From Hydrogenophilales bacterium 28-61-23 (lineage in GTDB: Bacteria; Pseudomonadota; Gammaproteobacteria; Burkholderiales; Thiobacillaceae): a stretch of DNA of 64,000 bases. Below the pieces are notes generated by a model. That model was not told where the DNA came from and did not search any database. It was given only the letters and a program-made list of their open reading frames with translations. Positions 45,330 to 52,607 of the stretch are shown piece by piece (position 1 is the stretch's first letter; each line of letters starts with the position of its first letter). Made by a program: the position numbers and the translations under genes. The stretch lies in the NCBI GenBank assembly GCA_002281555.1, contig NCGJ01000002.1, positions 124,001-188,000 of the forward strand, given 5' to 3'.

Positions 45330-46225
45330 TTCAACCCACCTTTCAGTTTCGCCACCGTCTCGTCGAACACCCCGAACAGGTCTTTCGCCGCCGGCGAGCC
45401 GCCCACGCTGTAGGGCAGCTCAAGCGCCGCGATGCCGGCGCGTTCGGCCAACCATTCCGAGGGCTTGGGCGACTGGTAGGCGGTGCGCAGAATCATCCTG
45501 GCCGGCTGCGTTTTGAGCCGCTCCAGCAACGCCGACAAGGACGACACGGAGGGTTCGATGCCGACCTTGGGCTCCAGGTCTGCCACCACTTTCAGGCCCA
45601 GCCAATCGGCCAGATAGCTCCAGCTCTTGTGATGCACCACCACCGGCACGCCGCGCAGGCCGGCGGCCTCTTTCTCCCAGCGCGCGATGGCGGCGCTCAT
45701 GCGCTTCTGGAAGTCCTGGTTGCGCGCGGCATAAACAGCGGCATTGGCCGGGTCCAGTTGCGCCAGACGCTGCGCCAGCGCGCCGCCGACCTTGAGCAGA
45801 TTGCGCGGGTCGGCCTGCAAATGCGGGTTGCCGCCGGCATGCACATCGCCCTGGGCGCGGTCGGCGCGGCCGGATTGCTCGAGCAGACGGACGAACGCCG
45901 CCGCCTCGAAAAACCCCGCCCGCCCCGGCTGAATGCGGGCGTTGCCGGATTCGCGTTGCAGCAGCGGCAGCCAGCCGATTTCCAGGTCGGCGCCGGTGCA
46001 GACCAGCAGATCGGCATTGCGGGCGCGGGCGATCAACGACGGCCGCGCCTCGATGTGATGCGGGTCTTGTCGCGCCGTGGTGGCGGAAGTGACGCGCACC
46101 AGGTCGCCGGCGAGCTCCTGCGTCAGCGAAGCCCATTCCGGCTCGCAGGCGAGGATGTTGAGGCCGGCCTGGGCACCGTGGCTGAGCAGCGCGAAGCTGG
46201 CGATGACAATGATTCGTTTGAGCAT
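45326..46225 (-). CDS. znuA: Periplasmic metal-binding protein ZnuA-like
   Basis: 299 residues from the ATG at 46225 (AAAGGA upstream); the frame opens far earlier but into the barrel gene. Signal peptide 1-20 (ends GAQA). Metal ligands: the DPHHIEARPS loop, VVVHHKSWSYL and an Asp/Glu near the C-terminus. The charged His-rich loop of enterobacterial ZnuA is absent. Typical cluster A-I binding protein for Zn2+ or Mn2+. Co-operonic with the permease and an outer-membrane protein. Confidence 0.9.
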   Translation of the reverse strand: MLKRIIVIASFALLSHGAQAGLNILACEPEWASLTQELAGDLVRVTSATTARQDPHHIEARPSLIARARNADLLVCTGADLEIGWLPLLQRESGNARIQPGRAGFFEAAAFVRLLEQSGRADRAQGDVHAGGNPHLQADPRNLLKVGGALAQRLAQLDPANAAVYAARNQDFQKRMSAAIARWEKEAAGLRGVPVVVHHKSWSYLADWLGLKVVADLEPKVGIEPSVSSLSALLERLKTQPARMILRTAYQSPKPSEWLAERAGIAALELPYSVGGSPAAKDLFGVFDETVAKLKGGLK

Positions 46226-46248
46226 GATGTCGGTTCCTTTTGTGGCGT

Positions 46249-47622
46249 TCAGAACTTGTGCGCGCCGTGCGCGCCAAGGCTGTAGATGTATTGCAGGCCG
46301 ATCTGGCTGTCGTCCGGATTGCCTTGCATGGCGTGATCGCGCGCCAGTTGCAGACGGAAGCGGGAGTACTCGCTGGGCGAATAGTCGGCCATCAGGCTCC
46401 ACTTGTTCGGGTGGTAGCCGGTCCGCGCCAAATTGGCGTTGTTGACGCCGTAATCCAGGCTGTCGTTGTTGAGCCGGTCGTAACGCAGGCCGACGCGCCA
46501 GTGCGGCATGAACTGGTAGATGCCTTGCGCATACCAGCCGGATTGCTTGCCCCGGTAGGCGTCGGTGGAACCCCCCGTACAGAGCGACGGGACCAGCGGA
46601 TCGGCATCGTCGCAAGCCAGATCGCCGTCTTCGTCGCGCTGAAAGTACTCGGCCTGGAACTTGAAATTACGCGCTCTCGGATTGCCTTCCGGCGCCCATT
46701 TCCAGACCAGATCCGCGATCCAGATCTTCGCTTTTCCGCTGAACAGGTTGTTGGTATCGATGCCGCTGATATCGATCAGCGGACTTTCCCGATCCCTCGG
46801 CCGAGCGCCCAGATAAGACAGGCCCGCGCGCCAGGCATTCGACTCGCCGACATCGCCGCCGACATGGCCGAAGGCCGCCCAGGAACCGGCGCCATTCTTG
46901 TCGGCGCTGGCGCCGGGAAACGCGCCGCCGCGCCCGATTTCCACGCCCAGTTCCACAAACGTATCGGTCGGCGCCAGCCATTTGAGTTGCAAACCGTCCT
47001 GCACCAGGTGTTCGCCGAACAGGGTTTGATACATCAGGTTGTTGTCGGTGAAGTCCCAGGCATGTGGATGTTGCTCGTTCTGGTAGCCGATGCCGGAGAT
47101 GAAGCGGCCGCCTTTCAGGGTCAGGCCGTGATCGAGCGAGCTGGTCTGAAACCAGGCTTCCTCGACCACGACCGCGTCGTCGGCGAGAACCACGGTGGCT
47201 TGGCCACGGAAGGAAGGATCGATGCTGGCGGCCAGAATCAACTCGCTGTCGCCCAGCGAGAAACCGCGCGCCGGCGCGCCGATCCCGGCGTCTTGCAGGA
47301 AGCCGGTGGGCCGGCGTTCGCCCGCTTTCCTTTGGGCGTAAACGCCTTGCAGGATCAAGGACAGTTCGGGATTGGCGGAAGCGACCGCCGCGCCGGTATT
47401 GCCCGGCCGCGGCACGGCCTGGGCCGTTTCCGGCGACTCGCCGCTTTGCTTGACCAGGCGTGTTTCCATCTCTTTCAGGCGGTCTTCATAAGCGGCTTGA
47501 ATGTCCTTCAGTTTCCGATCGAATTCGGCGCGCAGCGCGGCCAGATCGGCATCGGTGACCGCCAGCGCGGACGTGGGGAGGGCGCACGCCAGAGCGGCGG
47601 CGAGGAGGTGGCGTTTGAACAT
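46249..47622 (-). CDS. Outer-membrane beta-barrel protein (porin-like) in the zinc operon
   Basis: 457 residues. A signal peptide (ends SALA) is followed by a short coiled coil (LAALRAEFDRKLKDIQAAYED) and then alternating aromatic beta strands (WKWAPEGNPR, YAQGIYQFMPHWRVGLRYDRL) ending in an aromatic C-terminal residue Phe. No TonB box or plug. Such coiled-coil-plus-barrel proteins often form trimeric pores; this one is upstream of znuA and probably brings metal or its chelate through the outer membrane. Substrate unproven. Confidence 0.8.
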   Translation of the reverse strand: MFKRHLLAAALACALPTSALAVTDADLAALRAEFDRKLKDIQAAYEDRLKEMETRLVKQSGESPETAQAVPRPGNTGAAVASANPELSLILQGVYAQRKAGERRPTGFLQDAGIGAPARGFSLGDSELILAASIDPSFRGQATVVLADDAVVVEEAWFQTSSLDHGLTLKGGRFISGIGYQNEQHPHAWDFTDNNLMYQTLFGEHLVQDGLQLKWLAPTDTFVELGVEIGRGGAFPGASADKNGAGSWAAFGHVGGDVGESNAWRAGLSYLGARPRDRESPLIDISGIDTNNLFSGKAKIWIADLVWKWAPEGNPRARNFKFQAEYFQRDEDGDLACDDADPLVPSLCTGGSTDAYRGKQSGWYAQGIYQFMPHWRVGLRYDRLNNDSLDYGVNNANLARTGYHPNKWSLMADYSPSEYSRFRLQLARDHAMQGNPDDSQIGLQYIYSLGAHGAHKF

Positions 47623-47712
47623 CGGAGTTCCTTCAAATTGCGTGGGCGTGGCGTGCGGGAGTGATCACCGCACCGCGAACCTGTCCTAGCCGCTTTCCCG
47701 GGAAAAGCCGGG

Positions 47713-48042
47713 CTAAGCGCGGGACAGGCTTATCGAAACAACAGACGCAGATGAACGCGGCGGCCCTCGGCTCCGATAGGCCGACTGAAAACAGGCCGTG
47801 AAGGAGGCTGGAAAAACGGTCTCGAAAGGAATCGCCGGCGCCGGCGCGGACCACGCCAGCGGCGTACTGGCCGCGGCCGCACCCATGGGCGCGTAAGCCA
47901 AACATTGCTCGCAAACCGGCGCATCGCCGGGCGACTGATCCGGGGAATGGCCAAACCCATAGCCAAACCCATGGCTGAACCCGTGCGCCAGCCCGCCCGC
48001 CTGGGCGAATACAAACAGAAAGGCCAGCAGCAGATGGCGCAT
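47713..48042 (-). CDS. Small His-rich secreted protein (DUF2946-like)
   Basis: 109 residues. Signal peptide 1-20, then HGFSHGFGYGFGHSPDQSP, a His-rich metal-binding stretch, then a CEQC pair and a C-terminal YRSRGPPRS motif of DUF2946-like proteins. It lies just upstream of the zinc operon and on the same strand. A periplasmic metal relay is a fair guess. The match to DUF2946 is from memory of its motif. Confidence 0.6.
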   Translation of the reverse strand: MRHLLLAFLFVFAQAGGLAHGFSHGFGYGFGHSPDQSPGDAPVCEQCLAYAPMGAAAASTPLAWSAPAPAIPFETVFPASFTACFQSAYRSRGPPRSSASVVSISLSRA

Positions 48043-48139
48043 CGCTACAGCCCGGACTCCAGGCCGAAGTCCGCTTCCAGCCAGAATCCGAACACGGCGG
48101 CGGGGAGGAGGGAGAGCATCATCGTGGCGATTTCTTGAA

Positions 48140-48165
48140 GAATGCCAGCGCCGCGCGGCGCTGGC
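48140..48165 (-). terminator. Hairpin terminator of the DsrE gene
   Basis: GCCAGCGCC and GGCGCTGGC with a GCGC loop form a perfect 9-bp stem, followed on the minus strand by ATTCTT. It lies 12 bases after the DsrE stop. Confidence 0.5.
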
Positions 48166-48177
48166 GAAACGGGCGAC

Positions 48178-48591
48178 TTACCAGGTCATGGTTTTGGTGT
48201 TGTCCTTGAACAGCGCGGCGCCGGTCACATCCGGGCTGCCGATCTTGATGCCGGGCAACAGGTCGGCTTCCTTCACCTTGTGATGCATCATGCATATCGG
48301 GCAAATGATGACCGTGCCACCGGCGCTCATCGCGTCCATCAGATCTTTCTGTTGTCGGGCGAATTGCTTGGCATGCGCCTTGGAACCGATCAGCACGCCC
48401 TTGTCGTTCAGGAAGATCGTCAGGGGATGGCCCTTCGCCTGTTGAGTCACACCGAAACCGATGGCATGGGTGGCGCGATGCGCGTCGCCGCTGGACATAT
48501 TGATGAACAGCGGGTCGGCATCGCCGGCGTGGGCGCCAACGGAAGCGGACAGGGCAACCAGCAGACAGGAAAGGGCGAGCAGTTTTTTCAT
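48178..48591 (-). CDS. Periplasmic DsrE-family protein
   Basis: 137 residues from the ATG at 48591 (GGAGA 6 bases upstream). Signal peptide 1-21 (ends GAHA). The DsrE/YchN-like fold is suggested by DPLFINMSSGDAHRATHAIGF and PLTIFLNDKGVLIG; a Cys motif CPICMMHHKVKEADLLPGI follows. DsrE proteins move sulphur as persulphides; this secreted type is common in betaproteobacteria, with unknown partners. The Cys/Met/His cluster could also bind copper or zinc. Confidence 0.8.
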   Translation of the reverse strand: MKKLLALSCLLVALSASVGAHAGDADPLFINMSSGDAHRATHAIGFGVTQQAKGHPLTIFLNDKGVLIGSKAHAKQFARQQKDLMDAMSAGGTVIICPICMMHHKVKEADLLPGIKIGSPDVTGAALFKDNTKTMTW

Positions 48592-48806
48592 GGCGATCTC
48601 CATTCAGGATTGATTCCGACCCGGCCGGGTCGATGCTTTAATTGTAAATAGCGAATATTGCATTGATTTAGGTCAATTGGCGGGAAGAATGCGGAGCGAA
48701 ACCATGCCGCCCAAGCTGGAGCCGGGCAGGCCCGAAGTATGCCTCCGGAAGGCCGCTGCCGACGACGGTGTATAGAATGCCTTTCCAGCCAAACCAAAGC
48801 CCCGTC

Positions 48807-49730
48807 ATGGACATGGATACCGACGAAGACGAACTGCCCAGCTATTCGATCACCCCCGAGCTCGCCTTGCTGATCGCGCGCGGCAACGATTTGCTGGCCC
48901 GGCTCGATGCCTGGCTGCCGCCGGTACCGGCGCGCGTCGATTGGCGTGCCACCCAGGCCTGCCGCTGGCGCAAGCAATTGGGCGGCTTATCGGGTGGCGG
49001 CATGCTGGCGCCGGTAACCACGTTGAATTGCCCGCCCTGGGCGGCGCTGTCCGGCATCGACACACAAAAAGACAGCCTCGACCGCAACATCCGCCAATTT
49101 CTCAAAGGCCTGCCGGCCAACAACGTCCTGCTCGCCGGCAGTCGCGGTTGCGGCAAATCCTCGCTGGTCAAGGCCTTGCTGCCGCGCCACGCCAAGAAGG
49201 GGCTGCGCCTGGTGGAGGTGGACCGCGACGACCTTATCGATCTGCCGGAAATCACCGCGCGTCTGGAAAACCAGCCCGGCAAATTCATCCTGTTCGCCGA
49301 CGACCTCTCGTTCGAAGCCGGCGACGCCGCCTACAAGCCGCTGAAAGCCGCGCTGGATGGCTCCATCGCCGGCCTGCCGGATAACGTGCTGATCTGCGCC
49401 ACCTCGAATCGACGCCATCTGATGCCGGAGTACTTCGCCGAAAACGAGGCCGCGCAACATCTGGGCGGCGAGGTGCGGCCGGGCGAGAGCACCGAGGAGA
49501 AAATCTCCCTGTCCGACCGCTTCGGCCTGATCCTGACCTTCTACCCGTTCGATCAGGACGCCTACCTGACCATCGTCGAAAGCTGGATCGTCGCGCTGGG
49601 CGGAACCAGCGCGGAGGCAACCCGGACCGAAGCGCTGCAATGGGCGATCCAGCGCGGCGGCCGCTCCGGCCGGGTGGCGCAGCAGTTCGCGCGCGACTGG
49701 GTCGGCCGGCAAGGCTTGAAACGACGCTGA
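48807..49730 (+). CDS. DUF815 AAA+ ATPase
   Basis: 307 residues from the ATG at 48807; another ATG at 48777 is open and neither has a good ribosome site. Walker A LLAGSRGCGKSSLVKALL, Walker B FILFADDLSFEAGDAAYKPLKAAL, sensor 1 ICATSNRRHLMPEY. The family is widespread, cytoplasmic and uncharacterised; it resembles DnaA/IstB-like ATPases. It is a single gene, with the integron array immediately after it on the opposite strand. Confidence 0.88.
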   Translation: MDMDTDEDELPSYSITPELALLIARGNDLLARLDAWLPPVPARVDWRATQACRWRKQLGGLSGGGMLAPVTTLNCPPWAALSGIDTQKDSLDRNIRQFLKGLPANNVLLAGSRGCGKSSLVKALLPRHAKKGLRLVEVDRDDLIDLPEITARLENQPGKFILFADDLSFEAGDAAYKPLKAALDGSIAGLPDNVLICATSNRRHLMPEYFAENEAAQHLGGEVRPGESTEEKISLSDRFGLILTFYPFDQDAYLTIVESWIVALGGTSAEATRTEALQWAIQRGGRSGRVAQQFARDWVGRQGLKRR

Positions 49731-49778
49731 CCGTTAAAGATGGCCCGGTTCGCGTTTGGGTCGGGCGCCATTAATTGA

Positions 49779-49793
49779 GGGTTTTTCTACAGC
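49779..49793. repeat. Terminal 15-bp repeat copy D (remnant) of the gene-less unit
   Basis: GGGTTTTTCTACAGC, the same 15 bases as the ends of the units at 50584-50745 and 51812-51972. Here only this end is present, next to the attC of the last cassette; the rest is lost. Confidence 0.75.
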
Positions 49794-49864
49794 GTCAACG
49801 TAGAGCTAACCGGCAGCCTGGAGGCGAAGCCGGAAGGCTGTCCGGGTTGAGCGCAGGGTTATGC
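49793..49864 (-). other. attC site of cassette 4
   Basis: On the minus strand GCATAAC (R'') directly follows the cassette gene, then CCTGCGCTCAACCCGGAC (L''), an inverted GGCTTCGCC-loop arm, and GTTGACG (R'). R'' is the reverse complement of GTTATGC at the start of the same cassette (50578-50584), the mark of a true integron cassette. Confidence 0.75.
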
Positions 49865-49866
49865 GG

Positions 49867-50544
49867 CTACTTGGCAACAAACCACCCGACGATGGTAAGA
49901 ATTGCTGAAATCACGGCAATGCCAAGACTTAGCTCCGCGACATGCTTTTGAATAAATCCATCACGGTCGGCAACTTGAATGATTCCGGCAGGAAGCACCC
50001 GCTCCTTTGCGAAATAGAGGATGAGAAGAGTGGCGACGATTCCCGCCCACCCAATAACTATTGGCATTTCGATCTTGCTCCCCTTCGGCATGAATGCAGA
50101 AGCCAACCATGGAGCGTTACCAACTAAGACCAGCGCCCACCCAACAGGAGCGGAAAGAAACCAGTGGTACCAAACCTTATGGGACTGCACGAATGAATAG
50201 ACCGTTTCAATTGCTCCGGCGCACCAAGCTTCTGTTTCTGACGAGGCGCTAACCTTCGCGTTCGTAGTAGCCCAATACTTACCGGAGCGGATGGAAACGC
50301 GGCGCTCGCCCTTCCGCAGCCTTATGTAGAAGCTTGTGATCCTGGGTGGAAGCGCAGCATATTGTTTCAACTCTTCAAGGCTCGCGAACTCGATCTGCTC
50401 CCCAGGCAAGCGGACGTCAATTGAGGAATAGATGTCGGCCGGATCATCAAAGAGCGCAGCCAAACGTGCCCATAGTGCCTCCAACTCGCCAATGCTCAGG
50501 GAAAAAGCCGGGAGTTCCCGCTCGCGTTCAACTTCTCGCTTCAC
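49867..50544 (-). CDS. Cassette 4 gene: hypothetical membrane protein
   Basis: 225 residues. The N-terminal 85 residues are soluble and charged; the C-terminal half has three or four membrane helices (ALVLVGNAPWLASAFM, PIVIGWAGIVATLLILYF, LGIAVISAILTIVGWFV). GAGGGGGAATT stands just before the ATG. Base composition is AT-richer than the flanking chromosome. It ends inside the attC site at 49864. I do not recognise a family; it may be a stress or phage-related membrane protein, as many cassette genes are. Confidence 0.72.
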   Translation of the reverse strand: MKREVERERELPAFSLSIGELEALWARLAALFDDPADIYSSIDVRLPGEQIEFASLEELKQYAALPPRITSFYIRLRKGERRVSIRSGKYWATTNAKVSASSETEAWCAGAIETVYSFVQSHKVWYHWFLSAPVGWALVLVGNAPWLASAFMPKGSKIEMPIVIGWAGIVATLLILYFAKERVLPAGIIQVADRDGFIQKHVAELSLGIAVISAILTIVGWFVAK

Positions 50545-50583
50545 AATTCCCCCTCAGTGATTCGTAGAGATGTAGCCGCATAA

Positions 50584-50745
50584 CGACGCTGTAGAAAAAC
50601 CCGTTGAGGGGCCGAGTCAAGCAGATTCCGAGGGTGCCTTACCCCTTCCCCGACCCGAGATCGTTGAATACAGGCCATTTTGAGCGGTCGATTTTTTGTC
50701 ATTTCAGTGGCTATTTTTGAAAACCGGGTTTTTCTACAGCCTCAA
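50584..50745 (-). repeat. Gene-less ~162-bp unit A (15-bp inverted ends)
   Basis: GCTGTAGAAAAACCC at 50588-50602 and its exact reverse complement at 50726-50740 bound the unit. The inside shares long blocks with unit B and with attC2, such as TTACCCCTTCCCC, GAGATCGTTGAATACAGG and TTTTGAGCGGTCGATTTTT. It sits exactly at the G|TT cassette junctions. It carries no open frame. Confidence 0.85.
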
Positions 50746-50820
50746 CGTTCAAGGTAACGGGCTGGCTGGAAGCGGGCGAAGCCCGCTGTAAGCCAGTCCC
50801 TGTTGACCGCCATGTTAGCC
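50740..50820 (-). other. attC site of cassette 3
   Basis: Minus strand: GGCTAAC (R'') overlaps the gene's stop, then ATGGCGGTCAACAGGGAC (L''), a GCGGGCTTCGCCCGC stem, CCGTTACCTTGAAC (L') and GTTGAGG (R'). R'' is complementary to GTTAGCC at the start of the same cassette (51199-51205). Confidence 0.78.
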
Positions 50821-51198
50821 ATTTAAGTTCGCTCCACATTTTGCGCAACGCTGCGTCATGGCGGCAGAGAGGACCATGTGTGCCTTGGGCTTATAACCGC
50901 AGACATGGCATACCAAGCCATATTTGGCTGCAACCTTTTGCTTTTGGCGCACAACCCTGAAAATCGTATACACGATGGACCCAACAACCAGCCCTATAAA
51001 GACAGCGTTTAGCCAAATGCTTGAAATGCCAGAATGCTCGTAGAGAAAGGCCAACGGGACCAACGACAGAAGGATTCCAAGAAGTTTATTGTCATTTCGC
51101 TTGTTGACCGACTCCAGGTCTGTGTTAACAGCGCTAAGAAATGGGTCATCTGAAATGTCCCCCTCCTCATCGTCGTCTGGTCTGTCGTTATTTCGCAT
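50815..51198 (-). CDS. Cassette 3 gene: small membrane protein with zinc ribbon
   Basis: 127 residues from the ATG at 51198. The N-terminus is acidic (DDDEEGDISDDP). Two membrane helices follow (LLGILLSLVPLAFLYEH; WLNAVFIGLVVGSIVYTIF). The C-terminus has two CxxC pairs (VCHVCGYK and RCAKCGANL) that form a zinc-ribbon-like knuckle. The start codon is only 4 bases from the cassette junction, so the ribosome site comes from the previous cassette's sequence. Function unknown. Confidence 0.72.
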   Translation of the reverse strand: MRNNDRPDDDEEGDISDDPFLSAVNTDLESVNKRNDNKLLGILLSLVPLAFLYEHSGISSIWLNAVFIGLVVGSIVYTIFRVVRQKQKVAAKYGLVCHVCGYKPKAHMVLSAAMTQRCAKCGANLNG

Positions 51199-51319
51199 GG
51201 CTAACGACGCTGTAGAAAAACCCACTGCGGGGCCAAATCTAGCTTATTTCTGGGGTGCCTTACCCCTTCCCCAACCCGAGATCGTCGAATACAGGCTATT
51301 CTGGAGCGGCGGGTTAGGC
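51199..51319 (-). other. attC site of cassette 2 (homologous to half of the gene-less units)
   Basis: 121 bases. GCCTAAC (R'') overlaps the gene's stop codon, CGCTCCAG pairs partly with CTACAGCG (L''/L'), and GTTAGCC (R') closes. The segment between them matches units A and B block for block (TTACCCCTTCCCC, GAGATCGT, GAATACAGG) and ends with the same GCTGTAGAAAAACCC (51209-51223). Confidence 0.75.
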
Positions 51320-51799
51320 ACGCGACATCCAACGGTAGGGAAAACCATAACGCCACACATTAAATAACTCACCAGAATCATTGATCCCTAGAGTTGCCAA
51401 GATGCGTTCGCAATACCTCAGCAATTGTTCTTGCTCTTCGGTGTCTTGATTTGTGAAAGACGCCAGTGTGCTTTTCATAGTGCCAAGTACAAATGAACGG
51501 CGCGGTTGTGACGGAAGCTCTGCTATGAGTTTTTGAACAAGTACATCGACCGACACCTGAGCGTTCATTCGGATAGCCTCATTCGGTGCGCCAGGATAAT
51601 GATTGGGTAAGTCTTCCAGGAATTTCTTCTCCCGCTGAAGCAACCTAAGTTCAGATAATGCTTGCGGCGTGACGTTGAGCGAACGATCCCCAAACGTCGT
51701 CGGCCAGAAAAAGAACATCATCCCCGTGACGCCCGCAACAAAGAGCAATCCGAGTACCCCGGCCAATGCGAGAATTATTTTCAGAATGACGCTGAACAT
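51314..51799 (-). CDS. Cassette 2 gene: DUF4844-like protein with N-terminal membrane anchor
   Basis: 161 residues from the ATG at 51799. One membrane helix (ILALAGVLGLLFVAGVTGMMFFF) is followed by a soluble helical domain with FLEDLPNHYPGAPNEAIRMN, DTEEQEQLLRYCERILATLGI and LFNVWRYGFPY, which fits DUF4844. The start is 11 bases from the cassette junction. Function unknown; such domains occur near toxin/immunity cassettes. Confidence 0.72.
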   Translation of the reverse strand: MFSVILKIILALAGVLGLLFVAGVTGMMFFFWPTTFGDRSLNVTPQALSELRLLQREKKFLEDLPNHYPGAPNEAIRMNAQVSVDVLVQKLIAELPSQPRRSFVLGTMKSTLASFTNQDTEEQEQLLRYCERILATLGINDSGELFNVWRYGFPYRWMSRA

Positions 51800-51811
51800 T
51801 TGGCTGCCTAA

Positions 51812-51972
51812 CGACGCTGTAGAAAAACCCACTCAGGGGCCACACCAAACAAATTTTCGGGGTGGCTTACCCCTTCCCCGATCAGAGATCGTTGAATACA
51901 GGCGATTTTGAGCGGTCGATTTTTCGTCATTTCAGGTTTGGAATTAGAAAAGTGGGTTTTCTACAGCCTCAA
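51812..51972 (-). repeat. Gene-less ~161-bp unit B
   Basis: GCTGTAGAAAAACCC at 51816-51830 and GGGTTTTCTACAGC (one T shorter) at 51954-51967 bound it. Internal blocks are shared with unit A. It lies exactly between the attC of cassette 1 and the first base of cassette 2. Confidence 0.85.
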
Positions 51973-52048
51973 CGTGCAAGGTAAGGGGCGGCCCGCTTGC
52001 GGGACGTCCCAGCGGCCGAAGGCCGCGCCTTGACCGAAAGGTTAGGTT
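51967..52048 (-). other. attC site of cassette 1
   Basis: Minus strand: ACCTAAC (R'', a perfect RYYYAAC), then CTTTCGGTCAAGGCG (L''), a GCGGCCTTCGGCCGC stem, CCCCTTACCTTGCAC (L') and GTTGAGG (R'). R'' is complementary to GTTAGGT at the attI/cassette junction (52298-52304). Confidence 0.82.
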
Positions 52049-52050
52049 TT

Positions 52051-52290
52051 TTATTCATTCGGTTTGCACACAACAATATCGGGCCACCCTTCTTTCCAAG
52101 CATCACTTTCGTCTTGCATGTGTAAATGCTCGTAGCACTCTCCCATTCGATCCATTTCATTAGCAGCGGCCATGAGGAATAGCGCTACAGCACGAACCGT
52201 TTTGGAGTCTGCGGAGAGCGAGAGCTCATTTAGCTCAAGCAATCCGTACTCGTTGAGCGGTTCACCAGTTGGGTATGCGTATGCCTTCAT
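52051..52290 (-). CDS. Cassette 1 gene: small Imm32-like protein
   Basis: 79 residues, starting 13 bases after the attI junction. It has no membrane segment. The layout LLELNELSLSADSKTVRAVALFL, HLHMQD and PDIVVCKP resembles Imm32-type immunity proteins (small beta-sheet protein, conserved His and terminal V-V). That match is from memory of the pattern. An immunity gene without its toxin is typical of integron cassettes. Confidence 0.65.
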   Translation of the reverse strand: MKAYAYPTGEPLNEYGLLELNELSLSADSKTVRAVALFLMAAANEMDRMGECYEHLHMQDESDAWKEGWPDIVVCKPNE

Positions 52291-52297
52291 GGAAAGA

Positions 52298-52380
52298 ACC
52301 TAACGTGATGTGTACACCAACCGGTGTACAACCGGTCCACTATTGTTTAAATTAAATAAAGGAATCATAGGGATAAGTCG
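52298..52380 (-). other. attI-like recombination site
   Basis: GTTAGGT on the minus strand (52304-52298) joins the array to non-cassette sequence. Next to it lies an inverted GTACACC AA CCGGTGTAC stretch (52311-52328). It lies between cassette 1 and the diverging intI remnant, where attI is expected. Confidence 0.6.
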
Positions 52381-52382
52381 AC

Positions 52383-52607
52383 TTGCCAGATTATCAGACA
52401 TCGGTACCGTCGTTGCCTCCCGTGAAATTGCTGGATCGGTTTCGTGATCGCATTCGCCGCCTTGGGGATGCAAAACGCACCGGGCTGTCTTGTGTGCACG
52501 GGATTAAACGGTACGCCATTATTCAGGACAAGCGGCAATCGAGGGTTATAGGATTAACTGTCGAACTCGGCCGCTCCGGCCATTCACCCATCCTTTTTCC
52601 TGATTAG
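52383..52607 (+). pseudogene. Truncated integron integrase intI (N-terminal remnant)
   Basis: 74 codons from a TTG. Residues 12-57 fit the N-terminal core-binding part of IntI: PPVKLLDRFRDRIRRLG, then a CVHGIKRYAIIQDKRQ stretch for the usual YVHWIKRYI-FHDKRHP. The reading then departs (VIGLTVELGRSGHSP instead of a GL-EVE-FL block) and stops at 52607. All catalytic residues of the tyrosine recombinase are lost. It diverges from the cassettes exactly as intI does in functional integrons, so the array is probably frozen unless served in trans. Confidence 0.68.

Noticed and set aside
47623-47712. Zur or Fur box before the zinc operon
   Set aside because: No AT-rich dyad such as GTTATA-N2-ATAAC was found; region is GC-rich.
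48047-48123. 25-codon open frame upstream of the His-rich protein
   Set aside because: No ribosome site and no conserved look; too short to support.
50584-51972. Simple IS insertion in place of integron units
   Set aside because: No transposase is present and the ends fall exactly on cassette G|TT junctions; kept as an open question in the findings, not as an IS call.
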